Source: Virgibacillus sp. 7505 (GTDB lineage: Bacteria; Bacillota; Bacilli; Bacillales; Amphibacillaceae). Taken from it: DNA of 64,000 bases. Made by a program: the position numbers and the translations under genes. Positions 43,762 through 51,767 of the stretch are shown one piece after another. The stretch lies in assembly GCF_002272135.1 (NCBI RefSeq), contig NZ_NPBF01000004.1, forward strand, positions 186,001-250,000. Reading direction: 5' to 3'. The notes under the pieces are model-generated. The model was not told the origin of the DNA, made no database searches, and saw only the letters and a list, made by a program, of their open reading frames with translations. The number at the start of each line of letters is the position of its first letter. Positions within the stretch are counted from its first letter, which is position 1.

Positions 43762-44310
43762 ATGCTGACAACTCTTTATGTTGTGCGTCATGCGCATACT
43801 ATTTATACACCAGATGAACGGAACCGGACATTATCCGAGAAAGGATATCGTGATGCGAGGATAGTTCAGAAGCTTTTAGCAGCCGAACAAGTAGATACCT
43901 ATATCTCCAGTCCCTATCGGCGTGCTTGGGAAACGATCGTGCGTAATGCTTCCGCTGCTGTTCTGGATGAAAGACTGCGAGAGCGGCAAGTTGCCGCTGC
44001 ACCGGTTGAAGACTTCCAAGGAGCTATGGACCGTTTATGGTCACAGGAAGAATATCAGTTTCCGGGAGGTGAATCGAATAGGAGCGCTAGAGCAAGAGGC
44101 GTAGATGCCTTTCAGGATATACTCGCTGCTTGTGCTGGCAAACGGATCGCTATCGGAACGCACGGTAATCTGATGGTGCTGACAATGGGCCATTACGACA
44201 CCCGATTCAATTATGATTTCTGGAAACAGCTGAACATGCCCGCTATCTGGAAGCTAACGTTCGATGGCCAGCAATACATACAGGCAGAGCCTTTATCCAT
44301 ACAAAAATAG
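43762..44310 (+). CDS. Histidine-phosphatase-family protein
   Basis: 182 residues. Phosphohistidine motif VVRHAHT with His10 (usual form RHG/RHA), later SSPYRRAWET and second catalytic His in GTHGNLMVL. Resembles phosphoglycerate-mutase-like phosphatases; the substrate is unknown. Start at 43762 after GGAAGGAGG; an upstream ATG at 43732 lacks a site. Confidence 0.88.
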   Translation: MLTTLYVVRHAHTIYTPDERNRTLSEKGYRDARIVQKLLAAEQVDTYISSPYRRAWETIVRNASAAVLDERLRERQVAAAPVEDFQGAMDRLWSQEEYQFPGGESNRSARARGVDAFQDILAACAGKRIAIGTHGNLMVLTMGHYDTRFNYDFWKQLNMPAIWKLTFDGQQYIQAEPLSIQK

Positions 44311-44334
44311 CGGACATCATCTGTCCGCTATTTT
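44304..44334. terminator. Bidirectional terminator, phosphatase / GNAT gene
   Basis: 13-bp perfect stem AAAATAGCGGACA / TGTCCGCTATTTT with a 5-base loop, overlapping the end of the phosphatase gene and the end of the GNAT gene. Confidence 0.9.
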
Positions 44335-44826
44335 CCATCCATATGCAATTTCAGGGTAAGATACCCCTTCAATCTGAAGCTTGTCTTCAGCGATTTTCAC
44401 TCCGCCTAAGCTTTCATAGAAATGCCTGGCATCATTTCCGACGAGCATCCATGCCACCACGCCTGTCATCCCTTCGGCCGCAAGCCGATTTTCCAAAGAT
44501 CGAATAAGCATCTTTCCAATCCCACGATTCTTATTGGCAGGATCAAGATAAACTGCGTATACCTCGCCATCGTAATCCGGATGTATATTATCCCGGCATC
44601 TGCCTCCGCTGATGAAGCCGACAACCGTCTCTCCTTCTTCTGCAACAAGCAGTAAGGATCCGGACTCCAGCACCATTTCAAACCGAGCTGCTCTTTCTTC
44701 CGGTCGAATGGCAGTTAGATAATCAGCAGGCAATATATCCTGATAGGCAAATTGCCAGCCAAGCATACTAATTTCTCCGATCCTATTACAGTCAGCTTTT
44801 CTTGCTTCACGTATGGTAACTGTCAT
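44317..44826 (-). CDS. GNAT-family N-acetyltransferase
   Basis: 169 residues. Acetyl-CoA pyrophosphate loop NKNRGIGKML (Q/R-x-x-G-x-G/A) near residue 97, preceding strand GEVYAVYLDP and later FYESLGGVKI. The acceptor is unknown. Ribosome site AAAAAGGGGGA. Downstream of the 2-oxoglutarate dioxygenase gene (19-base gap), likely the same transcript. Confidence 0.9.
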   Translation of the reverse strand: MTVTIREARKADCNRIGEISMLGWQFAYQDILPADYLTAIRPEERAARFEMVLESGSLLLVAEEGETVVGFISGGRCRDNIHPDYDGEVYAVYLDPANKNRGIGKMLIRSLENRLAAEGMTGVVAWMLVGNDARHFYESLGGVKIAEDKLQIEGVSYPEIAYGWKIADR

Positions 44827-44845
44827 CCTGATCCCCCTTTTTAGA

Positions 44846-45598
44846 TTAAGCTAATACAGTAGGCTGAAAATCTATCAATAAAACAGCTCGTACACCTGGA
44901 CGATCTGCTTCCCCTTTTTGGATTGGGCTGACATAGTGACTGACTGCCTCATCATGTACTCCGTAGGATTCCAACGGCTTATGGATTTCAAAGCTTTCGT
45001 GGAATTGACTGGAGTCAGCGTCTTTAGGCAGCTTTCCGGCACAAGCAGGAGTCGCAATGATATTAAGCCCTCCAACGACATTATCCCGCTTGATAAGATG
45101 GGCAAATGTGAATGGTTCGCCATCCTGATGAATCAGATTCGGCGAAGATACGCCCTCTTGTCCCTTTTCAGTCACTTCCAGCTTTACGAAATGAATGCCC
45201 GCATGAACCGGTAAAATCAAATCCTCTTTACGCCAGAATGTTTCGTGATAATCATGCATGATGATTTTCTGTAATAATTTGTTTTCCAGGATATGATCCG
45301 GCAGGGCCGGAAATTCACGGTAAGAATCCACATACTCCGGATTGAAGCGTCCCTGGAAATACTGCGCCATGCTTCCGTTTTCCCGTTCGATACCCGGCAG
45401 CCATTCCAATCGGTCATCCTTGTCGAAGATGATTGCCCGTGAATAGCGACGGTAACGATTTAAATCAAGCGCATAGCTATCTGCCGGCAATGTATCGAAA
45501 ACTGCCTGTATTTCAGCTAAATCCTGTTCCATCCCCTCATATGCCAGATCCTTTTGTAAATCATATATGCTGTATCCTTGTTTCTCTAATGCATTCAT
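44846..45598 (-). CDS. 2-oxoglutarate/Fe(II) dioxygenase, isoleucine-hydroxylase (IDO) family
   Basis: 250 residues. The iron-binding HxD is His157-x-Asp159 in IHQDGEPFTFAHLI, the distal His is probably His221 (SHYVSPI), and Arg237 (GVRAVLLIDF) is the likely 2-oxoglutarate anchor. The pattern matches the PF10014-type family that includes Bacillus thuringiensis L-isoleucine 4-hydroxylase, which oxidises free amino acids. The substrate here is not known. The ATG follows GGAGG by 8 bases. It precedes a GNAT acetyltransferase, which could act on the product, but that is speculation. Confidence 0.82.
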   Translation of the reverse strand: MNALEKQGYSIYDLQKDLAYEGMEQDLAEIQAVFDTLPADSYALDLNRYRRYSRAIIFDKDDRLEWLPGIERENGSMAQYFQGRFNPEYVDSYREFPALPDHILENKLLQKIIMHDYHETFWRKEDLILPVHAGIHFVKLEVTEKGQEGVSSPNLIHQDGEPFTFAHLIKRDNVVGGLNIIATPACAGKLPKDADSSQFHESFEIHKPLESYGVHDEAVSHYVSPIQKGEADRPGVRAVLLIDFQPTVLA

Positions 45599-45705
45599 GC
45601 TTAAACCTCCACAAAACTATAATCTTTCTCTATCATAATACATGCAGAGATAAAGGAACATGCTTTCGTTTGCGATTTTGTGACATTTGAAAAGGAGTGG
45701 ACCAT

Positions 45706-46212
45706 TTGAGAAAATCAAAAGCAGAATTTGAAAAGCTATTCCAGACAGCTTCCAACCTCCAAAAGCTGCTTCAGGCTGGTGACGTACTGTACAGTTCGAT
45801 TGGTCCTTCCACCTTCTTCTTCAGCCACGCTGGTATAGTCGGCAGTGACGGGCGGATTTTCCATGCACACCCATCAGGCGGTATCACCGAATCATTGACA
45901 GTGTATCTGTCCCGTCACCGCTACGGCGGAACAATCACGCTGCTCCGGCCAAAAATAGATCCGTCTGGTGCAGCGGATTGGGCAAAACGTTCCATCAGCT
46001 TAATGAAAGGATACAGTTTCAGCCGCACCTTGGCAGACCCTGCTTGGAATTATTGCACCAAGTTCGTCTGGCAGGCGTTTTGGAGCGGCGCCAGCACCGA
46101 TTTGACCAGTGCTCGAAAACAGCTGCCCAAACGCTGGATCTTTCCGCACCATATCAAGCACTCCACCCATTTTGAGCCGATTGCAAAATTCTCTCTTGAG
46201 TATCGGCTCTAG
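45706..46212 (+). CDS. YiiX/NlpC-P60-like permuted papain-fold hydrolase
   Basis: 168 residues. LQAGDVLYSS (GD after a hydrophobic strand), FFSHAGIVG with the likely catalytic His, and WNYCTKFVWQAFW with the likely catalytic Cys follow the circularly permuted NlpC/P60 (YiiX/YycO-like) order, His before Cys. No signal peptide, so probably cytoplasmic. Substrate unknown; amide or ester hydrolysis is expected. The start is TTG at 45706, 8 bases after AAAGGAG; GTG at 45697 touches that site. Confidence 0.78.
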   Translation: MRKSKAEFEKLFQTASNLQKLLQAGDVLYSSIGPSTFFFSHAGIVGSDGRIFHAHPSGGITESLTVYLSRHRYGGTITLLRPKIDPSGAADWAKRSISLMKGYSFSRTLADPAWNYCTKFVWQAFWSGASTDLTSARKQLPKRWIFPHHIKHSTHFEPIAKFSLEYRL

Positions 46213-46266
46213 TCATAATTTTCTGGTAAAATGATGAAGATAGTATAATTAAAGGGGGATCTTGAC

Positions 46267-47496
46267 ATGCAATTTGAACAGAAATTAGAGAAATATGCCA
46301 AGCTGCTGCTGCATATCGGCTTGAAAGTTAAGCAAGGACAGGACTTGATGATTGTAGCTGATCTAGCTGCTGCACCTTTTACAAAGGTCGTAGCTGAGAA
46401 AGCATACGAAGCCGGCATGCGGGACGTAATTGTCGATTATCAGGATGATAATATTACAAAAGCAAAAGTGAAGCATGCAAAAGAAGAAGATTTGGATTAC
46501 TTCACCCCATTCCGAGGCCGTGTGTATGAAGAACTAGCAGCAGCGGACACAGCTTTCCTGGAGCTCAAGACACCGAATCCATCTCTTTTTGACGGAATTG
46601 ATCCAGCAAGGGTTGCACGCTATACAAAAGCAGTGGGTGCTGCCAGACAAGGGTATCAAGCTCACAAAACAAATGGCCGTATTAATTGGCTGATCGCTTC
46701 GGTACCAACTGTCGAATGGGCAGAGTCTGTCTTTCCCGACTCACAGGGACAGGAAGCTATCGATAAGCTGTGGGATGCTATCTTCTTCACAACTCGCTCC
46801 GATCTGGAAAATACAGTCGAGCTGTGGGAACAGCATGTTGCAGCCATGAAGAAGAATGCTGACCACTTAAATGCACGCGACTATCGCAAGCTCCATTATA
46901 CGGGGCCAGGTACTGATTTAACGATTGAACTGCATCCTGATTCCTTCTGGACTTGCGCAGAATTCATGAAAGAAGATGGCTCTACATATATCCCGAATCT
47001 TCCTACAGAAGAAGTATTTACGATTCCAGTTAAAAATGGAGTAAACGGAACAGTTAGCAGTACAAAGCCCTTGAATTATGCTGGTACGTTGCTGGAGAAC
47101 TTCTCCCTTACCTTCGAAAATGGAAAAGTAGTAGATTTCAAAGCCGAAAAAGGCTATGAAACATTGAAGAACTTGCTGGAAACGGACGAAGGCGCACAAT
47201 TTCTTGGAGAGGTTGCACTTGTACCGCATCAATCACCGATTTCCCAGTCGGGAATCGTCTTCAATAATACCTTATTCGATGAGAATGCTTCGTGTCATTT
47301 GGCTCTCGGACAAGCGATTGGCATGTGCGTGAAGGATGCCCGCGAGAAATCAAAAGGAGAACTAGAGGCAATCGGCTTCAACTACAGTCTCACACATGTT
47401 GATTTCATGGTTGGCTCTGGGGAATTATCCATCACGGGCGAAACACCAGATGGCACCGTGGAACAAATCTTCGAAAATGGAAACTGGGCTTTTTAA
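46267..47496 (+). CDS. ampS: M29-family aminopeptidase
   Basis: 409 residues, matching AmpS/PepS (about 410). Metal-dependent leucyl/arginyl aminopeptidase of peptide turnover. Characteristic C-terminal stretch FNNTLFDENASCHLALGQAI followed by LTHVDFMVGSGELSI carries the metal ligands. Start after AAAGGGGGA at 46267. A TATAAT element lies about 20 bases upstream of the ribosome site. Confidence 0.94.
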   Translation: MQFEQKLEKYAKLLLHIGLKVKQGQDLMIVADLAAAPFTKVVAEKAYEAGMRDVIVDYQDDNITKAKVKHAKEEDLDYFTPFRGRVYEELAAADTAFLELKTPNPSLFDGIDPARVARYTKAVGAARQGYQAHKTNGRINWLIASVPTVEWAESVFPDSQGQEAIDKLWDAIFFTTRSDLENTVELWEQHVAAMKKNADHLNARDYRKLHYTGPGTDLTIELHPDSFWTCAEFMKEDGSTYIPNLPTEEVFTIPVKNGVNGTVSSTKPLNYAGTLLENFSLTFENGKVVDFKAEKGYETLKNLLETDEGAQFLGEVALVPHQSPISQSGIVFNNTLFDENASCHLALGQAIGMCVKDAREKSKGELEAIGFNYSLTHVDFMVGSGELSITGETPDGTVEQIFENGNWAF

Positions 47497-47504
47497 GAAT
47501 ACAG

Positions 47505-47533
47505 AAAAGGAGCAGCATTACGCTGCTCCTTTT
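47505..47533. terminator. Bidirectional terminator, ampS / Nudix gene
   Basis: 12-bp perfect stem AAAAGGAGCAGC / GCTGCTCCTTTT with a 5-base loop between convergent genes. Confidence 0.9.
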
Positions 47534-47534
47534 G

Positions 47535-48125
47535 CTATGTACGGCAGATCATGAGTACTTCTCGGTAATAGCCAAGCTGATGAGGACAAAGTTCTTCATG
47601 TGCAACCTCGATCCGCTGACGTGGAGCTCCTGCCACAATTTCCGCTTCTACGCTTGCTGCTTTTCCTTCGACGAGCTTCTCCAAATCATTAACCCGCATC
47701 CGTACGATTTGTACCACTTCTTCATTCAGAAGAATATCCGGGAGTTCCTCCAAATAATAAAAGAATTGGTGACAGAACTCTCGATCAACCAGGTTTTCAG
47801 CAAATAACTCTTCTTGAATGATTCCTTTATAAAAAAGATCGCTCTCCTGGAGCGTCACACCCAATTCTTCCTGCACTTCACGTAAACCTCCGACCACAGG
47901 CGTTTCGCCGCTTTCCAGATGACCAGCTGCGGTAATGTCGTATTTCCCGGGAAATTCACTTTTATTGAAAGAACGCTGCTGTAGATAAATGTATAGTTCT
48001 GTACCATCATGTTCCACGAACCAGCAGTGAAAAGTCTCATGCCAGTCTCCATCACGATGGACTTCCTCTCTTTCCTTCACCCCAAGCTCCCGATGCTGCT
48101 CATCGAAAATCGTCAATAGCTCCAT
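47535..48125 (-). CDS. Nudix hydrolase, IPP-isomerase-like (YfcD type)
   Basis: 196 residues. Nudix box GHLESGETPVVGG...REVQEELGV at about residues 67-89. The N-terminal LLTIFDEQHRELG and HETFHCWFV resemble type 1 isopentenyl-diphosphate isomerase and YfcD-like hydrolases. Probably a hydrolase rather than isomerase, but sequence alone does not decide. Single-gene unit. Confidence 0.88.
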   Translation of the reverse strand: MELLTIFDEQHRELGVKEREEVHRDGDWHETFHCWFVEHDGTELYIYLQQRSFNKSEFPGKYDITAAGHLESGETPVVGGLREVQEELGVTLQESDLFYKGIIQEELFAENLVDREFCHQFFYYLEELPDILLNEEVVQIVRMRVNDLEKLVEGKAASVEAEIVAGAPRQRIEVAHEELCPHQLGYYREVLMICRT

Positions 48126-48199
48126 GTTTTGCCCCCATACTTATTCCTTTTTTTCTAATGTAAGCGATATCGCCAGGCTTGTCTACCGTATATTTCCAA

Positions 48200-49219
48200 T
48201 CAAATCGAGTTATCGCGCATTTCCTCGACTAATGGCATGATTTCCTTAGTAAAACGTTCCATTTCCTGCTTGTGCGGCGAAAATTGAAGCAGCAGAAGAC
48301 TGACGCCGGCATGCTCGTAGGCAAGTATCCGCTGCGCAATTTGCATCGGCGTCCCAACCAGATGCGGCCGCAAGCCCCTTGCAGAAACAGCATCGTCGCT
48401 GATCTTGCTTTTTTGTGCCAGCTCTTCCTCTGTTACATATGATTCGTAATCCGCACCGGTAATTCTTTCCCATTCCTGGTAAGCTTCTTCCTCCGTTTCG
48501 CGGCAAATGACATAAGCTGTCATGCCAAATTCTGTAAACGGAGACTTGCCGGCTGCTTCACGGCGAATCTGCATATCAGCGATCATACTGGCCACTTCCT
48601 GTACAGTACCGCCCTTCATTACATAGGCATCGCATGTCTCGGCAATTGTCTGTCGTAAATAGTCGCTCTCGCCGCCTGCGTATAATGGCGAGATCTCTTT
48701 GCTCTTGCCAGCTGGTAAATAATCGACGTGCTGAACTTGATAGTACAAACCATCATAGGTGTAATTGCCAGCTGCCCAAACTCCGCGCAGCACTTCGAAA
48801 AATTCCTCGGTTTGCATATAGAAATCCTCTGATCCAGCGATATCGCCATCTTGGCGCTTTTGTTCCTCTTCGCGCAAGAAAGAAACGACTGCCAGGGAAA
48901 AACGGCTATTACTTACCTGATCAATCATTACTGCTTGTCTCGCGGCTTCCGCGGGCTGATCAATGCTCGGCCGGACTGCTGCCATGATGTGCAGTCTATC
49001 GGTTGCTTCCGCAATAGCACCAGCAGCTTCCCAAAAGTTAAGCTGCTGATCGGCATTTTTCCCTTGGTATAGGTAGGTATCTGGAAGAAAGACGGCATCG
49101 AACCCTAAATCCTCCGCCAGATGCGCCGTTTCCTGCACATCTGACAAACTTAGCGGTCCACCATCCTCCACATGACGCAGCCAGCTGCTTGAAACTGGCT
49201 GCCAGTATGCATATTTCAT
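48200..49219 (-). CDS. LLM-class FMNH2-dependent monooxygenase (SsuD/SfnG-like)
   Basis: 339 residues of the bacterial luciferase-like TIM barrel. N-terminal YWQPVSSSWLRHVEDGG, then VFLPDTYLY, RLHIMAAVRPS and YAGGESDYLRQ follow SsuD/SfnG-type monooxygenases that release sulfite from sulfonates or sulfones using FMNH2. The SAM riboswitch directly upstream ties the gene to sulfur limitation, which strengthens that reading. No ssuABC importer or flavin reductase is adjacent. Start at 49219 after AAAGGAG. Confidence 0.88.
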   Translation of the reverse strand: MKYAYWQPVSSSWLRHVEDGGPLSLSDVQETAHLAEDLGFDAVFLPDTYLYQGKNADQQLNFWEAAGAIAEATDRLHIMAAVRPSIDQPAEAARQAVMIDQVSNSRFSLAVVSFLREEEQKRQDGDIAGSEDFYMQTEEFFEVLRGVWAAGNYTYDGLYYQVQHVDYLPAGKSKEISPLYAGGESDYLRQTIAETCDAYVMKGGTVQEVASMIADMQIRREAAGKSPFTEFGMTAYVICRETEEEAYQEWERITGADYESYVTEEELAQKSKISDDAVSARGLRPHLVGTPMQIAQRILAYEHAGVSLLLLQFSPHKQEMERFTKEIMPLVEEMRDNSI

Positions 49220-49274
49220 TGTTATTACTCCTTTTGCACATAGGAAATCCTACCGAACGACACATCGATTCTAC

Positions 49275-49437
49275 TAAAAAAGCTTCTTCGATGAGGAAGA
49301 AGCTCTGTATTGCAGCCGTCGTCATCTTATCACGCAGCTTTCGCTGCAGGTCGTAGCACCTTCCTGCAGGACTGCCCTCCTGCAGTGGGTTGCCGGGCTT
49401 CATCGGGCCTTTCCCTCCGCCACTCGTTATAAGATTT
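49275..49437 (-). ncRNA. SAM (S-box) riboswitch
   Basis: Minus strand, 5' to 3': ATCTTATAACGAG, GGCGGAGGGAAAGGCCCGAT, GAAGCCCGGCAACC, AAGGTGCTA, GACCTGCAGCGAAAGCTGC, GTGATAAGAT: all conserved S-box blocks, with P1 formed by the first and last. A terminator follows (AGCTTCTT / AAGAAGCT at 49304-49281, then TTTTTT). High SAM should stop transcription of the monooxygenase gene. Confidence 0.95.
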
Positions 49438-49456
49438 CTTATGAATTGTACTTCCT

Positions 49457-49486
49457 ACTATACCAGATTTGCAGTGTCAGATTCAA
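49457..49486 (-). promoter_or_regulatory. Promoter of the S-box unit
   Basis: -35 TTGAAT (49486-49481), 18-base spacer, -10 TATAGT (49462-49457), immediately before the riboswitch. It lies just inside the 49499 boundary of the preceding gene's downstream gap. Confidence 0.7.
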
Positions 49487-49498
49487 ACAGAACAACTG

Positions 49499-50497
49499 CT
49501 ATGCCATTTGCATATACGCCTCCATCAAAAGGCGGAACCCATCCTGTCTTGCTTTTTCTTCATAAACAGGACTGGTGAGCATGAACTCAATCTCCCCGCC
49601 GTAGTAGTCTTCCAGCTCTCCAAGCTGCTGCAGCACCTCAGCTGGTGTTCCGATTACCATGGTTGGACGATTGTCCTCAAGACGCTCCTTTTCATAAGGA
49701 GACATTTTATAATCTGCTGCTGTATCTGGACGCAGCATCCCTTTGACGGGCCTTCCCTGTTCCTGAAGCAGCGATGCAACCTCATGGCTCTTTGCCAGTG
49801 CTTCTGCAGCTTCTGTTGTCTCTGCACAGAACAAAAACAGACTGACCATCATTTGCGGCTGCTGCTTCCCTTTCCGGAAGGATTTCTGATACACATCCAG
49901 CACTGCCGCATCCTTTTCTCCCCGTATGAATTGGGCATAAGCGAATCCGATTCCATGATATGCAGCAAGACCTGCACTGCCAGCGCTGCCGCCCAGCAGC
50001 CAGACAGATGGGGCGGTGCCAATGCTCGGCATCGCTACCAAGTCCCCGAACCGATGTTTTTCTTCTTTTCTTATATTCAAATAATGAAGCAAATCGCGTA
50101 TCTGCCGATCATACCAATCCTCCGGCACAGCTCTATGCTCTTGCAGCGCTCTTTTCGCTGCCGGCATTCCTCCTGGCGCACGCCCGATACCAAGGTCGAT
50201 TCTTCCTGGATGAAGCGCTTCGAGCAATCTTGCATTTTCTGCAACTTTATACGCACTATAATGAGGCAGCATAACACCGCCTGAGCCGATACGGATACGG
50301 GATGTTTTAGCAGCAAGATGCCCCATCAGAAGCTCTGGACTGCTATGGGCGAGGCTGCCGGCGTGATGCTCGGACACCCAGAAACGCACATAGCCAAGCT
50401 GATCGGCAAGTTCGGCCAGCCGCACTGTTTCCTCCAATGCCTCTGTTGCATTACCGTCTTCTTTGATTCGGGATTGATCCAATATACTAAGCTTCAT
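49499..50497 (-). CDS. LLM-class flavin-dependent oxidoreductase (MsnO8-like)
   Basis: 332 residues, luciferase-like fold of the YvbT/MsnO8-type group. MKLSILDQSRI opens the protein; FWVSEHH, IRIGSGGVMLPHYSAYKVAE and HPGRIDLGIGRAPGG are family landmarks. Substrate unknown. Start at 50497 after AAGGAG; the frame extends three codons to a GTG. It lies upstream of the S-box unit on the same strand, so any read-through would have to pass the riboswitch. Confidence 0.88.
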   Translation of the reverse strand: MKLSILDQSRIKEDGNATEALEETVRLAELADQLGYVRFWVSEHHAGSLAHSSPELLMGHLAAKTSRIRIGSGGVMLPHYSAYKVAENARLLEALHPGRIDLGIGRAPGGMPAAKRALQEHRAVPEDWYDRQIRDLLHYLNIRKEEKHRFGDLVAMPSIGTAPSVWLLGGSAGSAGLAAYHGIGFAYAQFIRGEKDAAVLDVYQKSFRKGKQQPQMMVSLFLFCAETTEAAEALAKSHEVASLLQEQGRPVKGMLRPDTAADYKMSPYEKERLEDNRPTMVIGTPAEVLQQLGELEDYYGGEIEFMLTSPVYEEKARQDGFRLLMEAYMQMA

Positions 50498-50600
50498 ACT
50501 ATCCACTCCTTCTTTGTATCATATCCTGTGCGAAAGACTTTTAAAAACAATCCGTTTTTCTGTATGCTAGAATTGACTGAATAAAAAGGATGGTGCTCAT

Positions 50601-51461
50601 ATGATTGGATTTATCGGATTAGGAATCATGGGTCAAAACATGGCAGCTAATCTGCTCGAAAAGGGCGAACAGTTAGTTGTCTATAATCGTACAAAAGAAA
50701 AAGCTCAAGCACTATTGGACAAAGGTGCTGTCTGGGCAGATTCCCCCCGGAAAGTCGGAGAACAAGCTAATATCGTATTTACGATGCTGACAGATCCTGC
50801 AGCTGTCCAAGCAGTTGCTTACGGAGAAGATGGGCTTTTCAGCGGGATGCAGGAAAACAGTTTATGGGTGGATGTCAGTACTGTTAAGCCAGCGTTCACA
50901 AAAGAGATGGCAGAAGCCGCTCGCGCGCATCATATCCGTTTTGTTGATGCCCCTGTATCTGGTTCAAAGGCACCAGCACAGCAAGGTAAACTGCACTTCC
51001 TTGTTGGCGGAGACGACCAAGATGTAAAGGAGATCGCCCCCCTGCTTGAGAAAATGGGACAAAGCATCCAGCATATGGGCGCCAATGGGAATGGCTCAGC
51101 TACTAAGCTGGCAGTGAATATGCTGCTCGTTCAATCCTTGACTGGTCTATCTGAAGCAATCAGCTTCGGCGAAGCAGTCGGCCTTGATAAAGAGCATCTG
51201 ATGGATGTATTGCTTGCCCTTCCAGTTACAAGCGATATTCAAGCAGGCAAAAGGGATACGATTCTCCAGCAGAACTTTGAACCGCAATTCCCTCTGGAGC
51301 ATGCTTACAAGGACTTGCAGCAGATTTCCGAAACAGCTTATGAAGCAGGCGCTCCCCTTCCAATGACAAACAGCGTGAAAGAACTGTATGCATTAGCGAA
51401 GAAAAATGGTTATGGCAAACAGGATGTCGCTGCCGTTTTTGCACTTTTAGCAAAAGATTGA
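50601..51461 (+). CDS. NAD(P)-dependent beta-hydroxyacid dehydrogenase (3-hydroxyisobutyrate dehydrogenase family)
   Basis: 286 residues. Rossmann motif GFIGLGIMGQNMAANL (3-18), substrate motif FVDAPVSGSKAPAQQGKLHF and catalytic Lys in NGNGSATKLAVNML. Family members oxidise 3-hydroxyisobutyrate, tartronate semialdehyde or glyoxylate-related acids; B. subtilis YkwC is similar. Ribosome site AAAAAGGA. Own terminator follows. Confidence 0.9.
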   Translation: MIGFIGLGIMGQNMAANLLEKGEQLVVYNRTKEKAQALLDKGAVWADSPRKVGEQANIVFTMLTDPAAVQAVAYGEDGLFSGMQENSLWVDVSTVKPAFTKEMAEAARAHHIRFVDAPVSGSKAPAQQGKLHFLVGGDDQDVKEIAPLLEKMGQSIQHMGANGNGSATKLAVNMLLVQSLTGLSEAISFGEAVGLDKEHLMDVLLALPVTSDIQAGKRDTILQQNFEPQFPLEHAYKDLQQISETAYEAGAPLPMTNSVKELYALAKKNGYGKQDVAAVFALLAKD

Positions 51462-51474
51462 GACGAATCAGACT

Positions 51475-51507
51475 AAGAATCCGAATTTTTTCGGATTCTT
51501 TTTTTAT
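51475..51507 (+). terminator. Terminator of the dehydrogenase gene
   Basis: 10-bp stem AAGAATCCGA / TCGGATTCTT followed by a long T-run. Confidence 0.92.
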
Positions 51508-51767
51508 TCTCATTTATTTTTTTTAATTAACATTGGCATATTAACAAGAGGCGCAAGGTATCAAGCTCTGAGATACTTAATTTATGTGAAGTAAATTTTT
51601 TGCTTATTTTCACCAAATTATAATCATTATCATCTGACTGATTTATTAAATTTTTTAAATCGGACAAAAGCATACTGGGACTGAACAGAATACTTTCATA
51701 TCAATATTTTTATGCTAATATAATTATGGTTTTATTAATTTCATTACTTTTAAAAGGAGTCTTCATC
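51508..51767. other. AT-rich intergenic region before the DASS symporter
   Basis: It holds a probable promoter (TTCATA 51695-51700, 18-base spacer, TATAAT 51719-51724) and an isolated Fur-like sequence TTATAATCATTATCA at 51618-51632, one mismatch from the 7-1-7 repeat but ~63 bases upstream of the -35. I see no open frame or RNA motif in the rest. Confidence 0.5.
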
